DNA from: PHAA01 sp964494735
GTDB lineage: Bacteria; Bacillota; Syntrophomonadia; Syntrophomonadales; Syntrophomonadaceae
Reading direction: 5' to 3'
Length of the DNA stretch: 20,813 nucleotides
Assembly: GCA_964494735.1 (NCBI GenBank)
Contig: CAZBSD010000036.1
Location: 1-20,813, forward strand
Part shown: one piece after another, positions 14,496 to 20,813 of the stretch
Position numbering within the stretch: position 1 is the stretch's first letter
Layout: the number at the start of each line of letters is the position of its first letter
Notes under the pieces: generated by a model
Seen by the model: only the letters and a program-made list of their open reading frames with translations
Databases searched by the model: none
What the model was told of the DNA's origin: nothing
Position numbers and translations under genes: made by a program

Positions 14496-17400
14496 ATGAC
14501 AAGGGGTTTTGTGCACCTACATAATCATTCCGAATATAGCCTGCTGGATGGTGCCTGTCGGATCAAGGACCTGGTAGACCAGGCAGTCGAATTGAATATG
14601 CCGGCTATAGCTATAACCGATCACGGAGTCCTTTACGGTATCATGGATTTCTACCGGGAAGCTAAAAAGCGAGGGATCAAGCCTATTATCGGCTGTGAAG
14701 TCTATGTTGCCCCCCGCAGCCGATTGGATAGGGATGGCCGCCATGATGAGCGCAACACACATCTGACCCTGCTGTGCCGGAATATGAGGGGCTACCGCAA
14801 CCTGATCGAACTAGTCAGCCGTTCCTACACGGAGGGTTTTTATTATAAACCACGTATCGATATGGAACTTCTGGAGCAGTACCATGAAGGGCTGATAGGG
14901 CTAAGCGGATGTTTAGCGGGGGAAATCGCTCAGCTGGTGGTAATTGACAAATATGATGCCGCGGTGCAGGCGGCGCTTAATTATCAGAGGATTTTCGGGT
15001 CCGGCAATTATTATTTGGAAGTACAGGACCATGGTATCGAACTGGAGAAGAAGGTTTGCCAGGGCCTGTTCGCCATTAGTGCCCAGACAGGAATCCCGGT
15101 GGTTTCCAGCAACGATGCACACTATATCAGCAAAGAGGATGCTTCGGTCCATGATGTACTGCTGTGTATTCAAACCGGCAAAGTAGTAACCGACCAGGAC
15201 CGGATGCGTTTTTTCGGGGGCGAATTTTACTTAAAGAGTGAGGCCGAAATGAGAGGCCTATTCCCAGGTCATCCCGAAGCCGCCGACAACAGCGTGAAGA
15301 TTGCTGAACAATGCGAGCTGGAATTCACTTTCGGTGATTTTCACCTGCCCTATTTCTCTATCCCCTCCGGCTACACCCCGGAAAGCTTCCTGGACCAGCT
15401 GACCTGGCAGAAATCTACCCTCCGTTATCCTCAACCTGACGGGGAAGTCAAGCAGCGCCTGGCTTATGAGTTGAGGATGATCAATGAGATGGGTTTTGCC
15501 GAATACTTCCTGATCGTTCAGGATCTGGTCAACTGGGCCAAAAGCAATGGTGTGCCGGTTGGTCCGGGCAGAGGCTCGGCAGCCGGCAGCCTGGTTTCGT
15601 ACGTTCTGGGGATAACCACCATCGACCCCCTCAAATATGATTTGCTCTTCGAGCGTTTTCTGAATCCGGAACGGGTAAGCATGCCCGATATAGACATCGA
15701 CTTCTGTTTTGAAAAAAGAGATAGAGTGATCCAGTATATCGTTGCACGCTACGGGATGGACAGGGTAGCCCAGATAATTACCTTCGGGACCATGGCCGCC
15801 CGGGCCGCCATCCGGGATGTGGGGCGGGCTTTGGATGTTCCTTATGGGAATGTAGATCGGATCGCTAAAATGGTCCCGGCCGAGCTGGGGGTGACTATCG
15901 ACCGGGCGCTGGATATCTCTCCCGACCTGGCGTCAGCCTACCGGGATGATTATGATACCCGACGTATTATAGATATCGCCAGGGCTATCGAAGGGATGCC
16001 CCGCCATGCTTCGGTGCACGCGGCCGGGGTGGTGATCGGACGGGAGAATCTCAGTTCACTGCTGCCATTACAGAAGACCAGTGACGGCCATATTATAACC
16101 CAGTTCGCCAAGGAAACTGTGGAAGATATAGGTCTTCTGAAAATGGACATACTTGGGCTGAGGACCTTGACGGTCCTGGACCGGGCGGTAGATATAATCA
16201 AAAAGATCCGGGGAGTACAGATAGATCTGGAGAGCCTGCCGTTGGAAGACGACAACGTATTCCGCCTGCTCCAGGAAGGTGACAGCATAGGTGTTTTCCA
16301 ATTGGAGAGTGATGGTTTGCGGCGGATTCTGAGGGATATGCAACCCAACCGGTTCGAAGATCTGATAGCCGTGATTGCTCTGTATCGTCCCGGCCCGCTG
16401 GGCAGCGGAATGGTGGAGGATTTTATCAACCGCAAGCAAGGCCGCCAAAGGGTCGAATACATGCACCCTGCATTGGAGTCCATTCTGGAGGAAACCTATG
16501 GAGTTATACTCTATCAGGAACAGGTGATGCGGGTGGCCAGCGATTTGGCCAATTTTACCATGGGTGAGGCCGATGTGCTGCGCCGGGCGATGGGTAAGAA
16601 AAAAGCCAGTGAGATTATGGCCATGCGGGATAAATTCGTCAAAGGGGCCGCCCAAAACAATGTTGAGGGCGAGCTGGCCGGACAACTGTTTGACATAATG
16701 GAGAGTTTTGCCGGTTACGGATTCAATAAGAGCCATTCGGCTGCTTATGCCTTGATCTCTTACCAGACTGCCTATCTTAAAGCTCATTATCCGGTAGAAT
16801 ATATGTGCGCTTTCTTAAGCAGTGTCATCGAGCACCAGGAACGGGTGGTATTCTACATCAAAGAATGCCGCAAGATGGGTATACCCATTCTGCCCCCTGA
16901 TGTTAACGAAAGCTTTGAGAATTTTACGGTCTCGGGAAGTGGCATCCGGTTTGGTTTGGGAGCCATTAAGAACGTGGGTATAAATGCGGTCAGAGCCATC
17001 GTCCAGGCTCGGGAGAAGGGTCTGTTCCAGTCTTTCTTCGACTTCTGCCAGCGGGTCGACATGACCCAGATAAACAAACGCATGCTGGAGAATCTGATTT
17101 ATGCTGGCTGCTTTGATTCACTGGGGAAGACCCGCAAGCAGATATACTCCATCATGGATGAATCGATGAGCCTGGCCGCTCAGATCAAGCAGGTCAATCA
17201 CGGCGACCAGATCTCCTTGTTCGGTGACACGGCCAGCATGGTAGAGGAACCGGCCATAGTGATCAAGGGCGAGTGGGACAACCAGGAGAAACTGAGCCGG
17301 GAAAAGGAGGTGCTGGGGTTTTACGTATCAGCCAATCCTCTGGATGCTTATCGCCTGGTCATGGATCTGGTCGCAACCGATGAAATCGGGAATTTGGAAG

Positions 17401-17888
17401 CGAACGGCGAGGAAGAGTATGTGCGGTTGGCAGGGATACCGGTAAACGTAAGCAGGAAAGTCAGCCGCCGGGGCGATCCCTATGCCCGATTTTTCCTGGA
17501 AGACCTTAGCGGGCGGATCGAAGTCATGTTGTTTTCGTCATCTTACCGGCAGTGCATCGACCTCATCCAGCCGGATGTTCCCATCGTGGCTGAGGGATTC
17601 CTGGACCGGCGCGACGAGCAGCCCAAGATATCTCTCCGCCGGGTATTCCGATTGCAGGAGAAACTGGGAGAGATGCATGTGAGGCTGGGGGAGGACAAGA
17701 ATGATATCCAGACCAGAGCAGAGCTTCTGCAAGTGATCGGACGTCATCCGGGGGCGGCGGAGGTTTGTCTGCACCTGCCCGGAAAAAAGGTGCGGGTTCT
17801 GGACCAACAATATGACGTCCAACCCAACCCCGGCTTAAAGAAGGAATTGGAGCTATTGCTGGGACGGCATAATGTCTGGTTTAACTAA
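14496..17888 (+). CDS. dnaE: DNA polymerase III alpha subunit (DnaE)
   Basis: The replicative-type C-family polymerase, 1130 residues. The N-terminal PHP domain has an apparently complete metal site: H9, H11, D18, H43, E68, H89, C139, D207, H209. The polymerase palm carries GPGRGSAAGSLVSY (about 354-367) and MPDIDIDF with catalytic D398 and D400. The fingers and beta-clamp-binding region follow (QISLFGD), then a C-terminal OB domain (IPVNVSRKVSRRGDPYARF; LEDLSGRIEVMLFS). Its length is close to the usual 1150 or so. ATG 14496 has GGGAG 8 nt upstream. It is the first gene of a run of four with gaps of 12-17 bp. In Firmicutes a PolC usually shares replication with DnaE; PolC is not in this window. 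Confidence 0.97.
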   Translation: MTRGFVHLHNHSEYSLLDGACRIKDLVDQAVELNMPAIAITDHGVLYGIMDFYREAKKRGIKPIIGCEVYVAPRSRLDRDGRHDERNTHLTLLCRNMRGYRNLIELVSRSYTEGFYYKPRIDMELLEQYHEGLIGLSGCLAGEIAQLVVIDKYDAAVQAALNYQRIFGSGNYYLEVQDHGIELEKKVCQGLFAISAQTGIPVVSSNDAHYISKEDASVHDVLLCIQTGKVVTDQDRMRFFGGEFYLKSEAEMRGLFPGHPEAADNSVKIAEQCELEFTFGDFHLPYFSIPSGYTPESFLDQLTWQKSTLRYPQPDGEVKQRLAYELRMINEMGFAEYFLIVQDLVNWAKSNGVPVGPGRGSAAGSLVSYVLGITTIDPLKYDLLFERFLNPERVSMPDIDIDFCFEKRDRVIQYIVARYGMDRVAQIITFGTMAARAAIRDVGRALDVPYGNVDRIAKMVPAELGVTIDRALDISPDLASAYRDDYDTRRIIDIARAIEGMPRHASVHAAGVVIGRENLSSLLPLQKTSDGHIITQFAKETVEDIGLLKMDILGLRTLTVLDRAVDIIKKIRGVQIDLESLPLEDDNVFRLLQEGDSIGVFQLESDGLRRILRDMQPNRFEDLIAVIALYRPGPLGSGMVEDFINRKQGRQRVEYMHPALESILEETYGVILYQEQVMRVASDLANFTMGEADVLRRAMGKKKASEIMAMRDKFVKGAAQNNVEGELAGQLFDIMESFAGYGFNKSHSAAYALISYQTAYLKAHYPVEYMCAFLSSVIEHQERVVFYIKECRKMGIPILPPDVNESFENFTVSGSGIRFGLGAIKNVGINAVRAIVQAREKGLFQSFFDFCQRVDMTQINKRMLENLIYAGCFDSLGKTRKQIYSIMDESMSLAAQIKQVNHGDQISLFGDTASMVEEPAIVIKGEWDNQEKLSREKEVLGFYVSANPLDAYRLVMDLVATDEIGNLEANGEEEYVRLAGIPVNVSRKVSRRGDPYARFFLEDLSGRIEVMLFSSSYRQCIDLIQPDVPIVAEGFLDRRDEQPKISLRRVFRLQEKLGEMHVRLGEDKNDIQTRAELLQVIGRHPGAAEVCLHLPGKKVRVLDQQYDVQPNPGLKKELELLLGRHNVWFN

Positions 17889-17901
17889 GGGGGTCAAACG
17901 C

Positions 17902-18141
17902 ATGAATCAAGAGCACTTTGGAGAAGACTATATTGTGATCAAGGCGCTGGAAAATGGGGTTACCATAATCGGGCTCACCCGCGGGCAGGACACCAAGTTT
18001 CACCATACCGAAAAGCTGGACAAGGGCGAGATCCTGGTAGTTCAATTCACAGCGCACACCTCCGCCATCAAGATACGGGGCAACGCTGAGGTGATGCACC
18101 GCTATGGCAAAACCGTAGGTGAGGGCCAGAAGCGACAATAA
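17902..18141 (+). CDS. mtrB: Trp RNA-binding attenuation protein (TRAP)
   Basis: A 79-residue TRAP subunit. In Bacillus, 11 subunits form a ring that binds tryptophan and then wraps trp leader RNA with repeated (G/U)AG triplets. Family residues are conserved: IGLTRGQDTKFHH (tryptophan pocket) and the RNA-contacting K38, K57 and R59 (EKLDKGE, TSAIKIRG; equivalent to B. subtilis K37, K56, R58). I chose ATG 17902 because AAGGGGG lies 8 nt upstream and the N-terminus matches B. subtilis MtrB; a frame upstream overlaps the dnaE end without a ribosome binding site. It sits 13 bp after dnaE and 17 bp before pfkA, an unusual setting compared with its Bacillus neighbour folE (mtrA). No trp genes or anti-TRAP are present in the window. 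Confidence 0.95.
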   Translation: MNQEHFGEDYIVIKALENGVTIIGLTRGQDTKFHHTEKLDKGEILVVQFTAHTSAIKIRGNAEVMHRYGKTVGEGQKRQ

Positions 18142-18158
18142 ATTCTGGAGGGGTGGCA

Positions 18159-19115
18159 TTGCAGAGACTGGCGGTTCTGACCAGCGGCGGTGACGCGTCC
18201 GGTATGAATGCGGCCATACGAGCCGTAGTTCGCACCGCGATTTACCGGGGAATGGAAGTCTATGGGGTTCACCAGGGATTTGCGGGACTCCTCAACCAGG
18301 AGTTCACACCCATGACCGCCGGCTCAGTAGCAGATATAATTCATCGGGGCGGAACCATCCTGCAGACGTCTCGCTCCGACCTGTTCAGGACTGGACCGGG
18401 ACGGGACAAGGCGGTCGCCGGGATGCATGATTGGGGTATTCAAAACCTGGTGGTCATCGGGGGAGACGGTAGTCTGCGCGGCGGCTGCGAAATCTCCAAG
18501 CTGGGCATAAATGTGATCGGCATTCCGGCTACCATAGATAACGATGTTCCCCTTACCGTTTCGATAGGATTCGATACAGCTGTCAATACAGTGTTGGGGG
18601 CTATAAATAGACTGCGTGATACGGCCACTAGTCATGGTCGTATTTTTATTGTGGAGGTCATGGGCCGGGACTGCGGGGAGATAGCCCTGGCAGCCGGATT
18701 GGCCGGGGGGGCGGAATCGGTGCTCATCCCGGAGGTTGCACCAGACCTGGGGCAGGTGGTAAATAAGGTTAGGCAGGGGATCAACCGGGGCAAGCTGCAT
18801 AGCATCATCATTGTAGCCGAGGGCGTAATCCCGGCGCTGGAGCTGAAGGAAGTGCTTGAACATGAAACCGGGCACGATACCCGGGTGACCATCCTGGGCC
18901 ATATCCAACGCGGCGGCACACCCACTGCCATTGACCGTATCATGGCCTCGGCGATGGGTAAACAGGCCGTCGACCATATCTGGGCTGGTCAGCGTAATAT
19001 CATGGTGGGAGGGGACCGCAGCAGGGTGTTTGCAGTGCCCCTTGAGGATGTAGTAACCGGTAACCGCCAGACTGATTTGGGGATGTTTGAGATTGTCACC
19101 ATGCTATCCATATAA
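18159..19115 (+). CDS. pfkA: ATP-dependent 6-phosphofructokinase
   Basis: Phosphorylates fructose 6-phosphate to the 1,6-bisphosphate, the committed step of glycolysis; 318 residues. Motifs: LTSGGDASGMNAAIR (start of the ATP site), GGDGS with G104 (ATP rather than PPi type), PATIDNDVP with catalytic D127, MGRDCGEIAL, and the effector-site arginines R21 and R25. Position 124 is Ala, where ATP enzymes usually have Gly and PPi enzymes Lys. I chose the TTG at 18159 because GGAGG (18147-18151) lies 7 nt upstream and it gives the standard MQRLAVLTSGGD start; a GTG at 18153 overlaps that site. It is cotranscribed with mtrB (17 bp upstream) and pyk (12 bp downstream). Confidence 0.97.
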   Translation: MQRLAVLTSGGDASGMNAAIRAVVRTAIYRGMEVYGVHQGFAGLLNQEFTPMTAGSVADIIHRGGTILQTSRSDLFRTGPGRDKAVAGMHDWGIQNLVVIGGDGSLRGGCEISKLGINVIGIPATIDNDVPLTVSIGFDTAVNTVLGAINRLRDTATSHGRIFIVEVMGRDCGEIALAAGLAGGAESVLIPEVAPDLGQVVNKVRQGINRGKLHSIIIVAEGVIPALELKEVLEHETGHDTRVTILGHIQRGGTPTAIDRIMASAMGKQAVDHIWAGQRNIMVGGDRSRVFAVPLEDVVTGNRQTDLGMFEIVTMLSI

Positions 19116-19127
19116 GGGAGGAAAACG

Positions 19128-20813
19128 ATGCGCAAAACCAAGATTATCTGCACCATAGGCCCCGCCAGCGAAGCCGCTGGGATCATGTCCCAGCTGGTCG
19201 CCCAGGGGATGAACGTGGCCAGACTCAATTTCTCCCACGGGGAACACGCGGAACATAAATCCAGGATAGACACGGTGCGGCAAGTCGCAGCCCAATTGCA
19301 AGTCCCCTTGGCCATCATGCTCGATACCAAGGGCCCGGAGATCAGGACCGGCTCGCTGCAAGAAAAGACAGTGAATCTAAAGACCGGCCAGCGATTCGTT
19401 TTGACCACCCGGCAGGTACCCGGTGACGAAAATGAGGTCTGGATAAGTTACACCAATCTTCCCAGCGAGGTAAAAGCCGGGGTTTCTATCCTGCTGGCCG
19501 ATGGTCTGATAAACCTGGAGGTTGAATCTGCTACCGATACTGATATAATCTGCCGGGTGATCAACGGAGGGGCACTGGGAGAGAAGAAGGGGGTAAATGT
19601 CCCCGGCGTAAGGATAAACCTGCCCTTCCTGAGCGAAAAGGATAATGCGGATGTTAATTTCGGCGCCGACCAGCAGGTTGACTTCATCGCCGCGTCTTTT
19701 GTGCGGAGCGCCCAAGATGTATTGGAAATACGGCGGATCCTGGAAGCTCGGAACGCCAACATCGACATTATCGCCAAGATCGAAAGCCAGTCCGGGGTGG
19801 ACCATCTCGACGAAATTATCAAGGTTGCCGACGGGGTTATGGTAGCCCGGGGTGATCTGGGGGTTGAGATCCCCGCCGAAGAGGTTCCCCTGGTGCAGAA
19901 GACGATCATCAAGAAGTGCAACCAAGCCGGCAAATTAGTGATTATCGCCACCCAGATGCTGGAATCGATGATAAACAATCCTCGTCCGACCAGGGCTGAG
20001 GTCTCCGACGTGGCCAATGCCATCTTCGACGGCGCGGACGCGATAATGCTGTCGGGGGAGAGCGCTGCCGGCAAGTACCCGGTAGAATCGGTTGAGACTA
20101 TGGCCCGGGTGTCGCTGCGCACCGAACAGGTGCTGTCGTATCATGATCTTTTGCGAGCGCGGCGGTTGCAGAGCACATCATCAGTTACTGATGCGATAAG
20201 CTATGCCACCTGTGCCACCGCTGCCAGCCTGGGGATAGCTTCCATAATTACCGCGACCACTACCGGGGCGACAGCCCGGATGGTGTCCAAATATCGGCCC
20301 CAGGCTGATATAATGGCGGTTACTTCCGATCCGGCGGTCATGCGCAAGCTGGTTTTGGTATGGGGGGTATACCCGGTGTTGACCAAGCCGGCTTACGGAA
20401 CTGATGAGATCTTTGACCGTGCTCTGGCCGGGTGCCTGGATAAAGATTATATCCGCCAGGGCGACATGGTGGTCCTCACCGCCGGCAGTCCGGCCGGGCT
20501 AACCGGCAGCACCAACCTCATCAAGGTGCACGTGGTGAGCGACATCCTGCTGCAGGGGGTGGGTATCGGTTCACAGCCGGTAAGCGGCCGGGTAAAAGTG
20601 GTATTGAGTGAGGCGGATTTGGCCAATATCGAACTGGGTGACGTCCTGGTATGCCGGGCAGCTTATCCCTCCATGGTTCCGCACCTGAGTAAAGTCCAAG
20701 CCATCATCGCCGAGGAAGGCGGATTAACATCGGATGCCGCTATAATGGGTTTGAATACCGGATTACCGGTAATTGTCGGGGCCAAGGATGCCACTCGGGT
20801 ATTGAAGGACGAC
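19128..20813 (+). CDS. pyk: Pyruvate kinase with C-terminal PEP-utiliser domain (3' end off window)
   Basis: Transfers phosphate from phosphoenolpyruvate to ADP. The frame stays open for 562 codons to the right edge. Motifs: KIICTIGPAS, MNVARLNFSHG, MLDTKGPEIRTG, IIAKIES (catalytic Lys), VMVARGDLGVEIP, ATQMLESM, MLSGESAAGKYP, then TARMVSKYRP in the regulatory domain. From about residue 485 a PEP-utiliser-like domain follows, as in Bacillus and Geobacillus enzymes. Its signature reads GGLTSDAAIMG, with Asp536 where related sequences usually have His, so it cannot carry a phosphohistidine. Geobacillus PK is about 587 residues, so perhaps 25 are missing. ATG 19128 has GGAGG 6 nt upstream. It follows pfkA by 12 bp, giving the classic Firmicute pfkA-pyk pair. 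Confidence 0.97.
   Translation, partial: MRKTKIICTIGPASEAAGIMSQLVAQGMNVARLNFSHGEHAEHKSRIDTVRQVAAQLQVPLAIMLDTKGPEIRTGSLQEKTVNLKTGQRFVLTTRQVPGDENEVWISYTNLPSEVKAGVSILLADGLINLEVESATDTDIICRVINGGALGEKKGVNVPGVRINLPFLSEKDNADVNFGADQQVDFIAASFVRSAQDVLEIRRILEARNANIDIIAKIESQSGVDHLDEIIKVADGVMVARGDLGVEIPAEEVPLVQKTIIKKCNQAGKLVIIATQMLESMINNPRPTRAEVSDVANAIFDGADAIMLSGESAAGKYPVESVETMARVSLRTEQVLSYHDLLRARRLQSTSSVTDAISYATCATAASLGIASIITATTTGATARMVSKYRPQADIMAVTSDPAVMRKLVLVWGVYPVLTKPAYGTDEIFDRALAGCLDKDYIRQGDMVVLTAGSPAGLTGSTNLIKVHVVSDILLQGVGIGSQPVSGRVKVVLSEADLANIELGDVLVCRAAYPSMVPHLSKVQAIIAEEGGLTSDAAIMGLNTGLPVIVGAKDATRVLKDD

Noticed and set aside
16068..16787. A 239-codon minus-strand frame within dnaE
   Set aside because: It is a shadow of the well-conserved dnaE coding frame.

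Overview
The window reads as about 21 kb of chromosome from an anaerobic, endospore-forming Firmicute. Three things point to this: an alpha/beta-type small acid-soluble spore protein, clostridial-style NAD(H)-linked [FeFe] hydrogenase genes, and strong AAGGAGG-type ribosome binding sites with frequent TTG/GTG starts. The short, NuoF-like HydB together with HydA and HydC resembles the NADH-dependent hydrogenases of syntrophic Syntrophomonas-type bacteria. That placement is an inference from gene content, not a measured relationship.

Layout. Positions 1-51 are the 3' end of a tRNA-Pro(CGG), followed by a bidirectional terminator. A minus-strand block follows: a small EVE-domain protein that appears to lack a standard start codon; a PAS/GAF/PAS/GAF/HD-GYP c-di-GMP phosphodiesterase; a GT4-type glycosyltransferase paired with a PIG-L/LmbE deacetylase; and a hydC-hydB-hydA hydrogenase operon that ends in a strong intrinsic terminator. 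A 407-bp intergenic region (9024-9430) separates hydC from a divergent plus-strand gene for an 872-residue multidomain flavodiiron protein. This region holds a perfect ATGTGA-N6-TCACAT inverted repeat lying exactly between the -35 and -10 of the hyd promoter and touching a consensus -35 facing the flavodiiron gene.

To the right are a rhomboid protease, a convergent coiled-coil protein of unknown function, the small spore protein, and a tight plus-strand operon: dnaE, mtrB (TRAP), pfkA and a pyruvate kinase gene that runs off the right edge.

How the genes fit together. The hydrogenase would re-oxidise NADH by making H2. The divergent flavodiiron protein carries its own NADH:rubredoxin reductase module and two rubredoxin modules, and would reduce O2 (or NO) with NADH, protecting the O2-sensitive hydrogenase. 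The shared operator suggests joint redox or global control. The dnaE-mtrB-pfkA-pyk cluster joins replication, tryptophan sensing and lower glycolysis in one transcription unit. I see no insertion sequence, CRISPR array or prophage. The most novel material is the hyd/flavodiiron control region, the flavodiiron fusion with two short-spaced rubredoxins and a degenerate nucleotide-binding glycine, the possible AUC start of the EVE gene, and a few lineage-specific changes in catalytic motifs.
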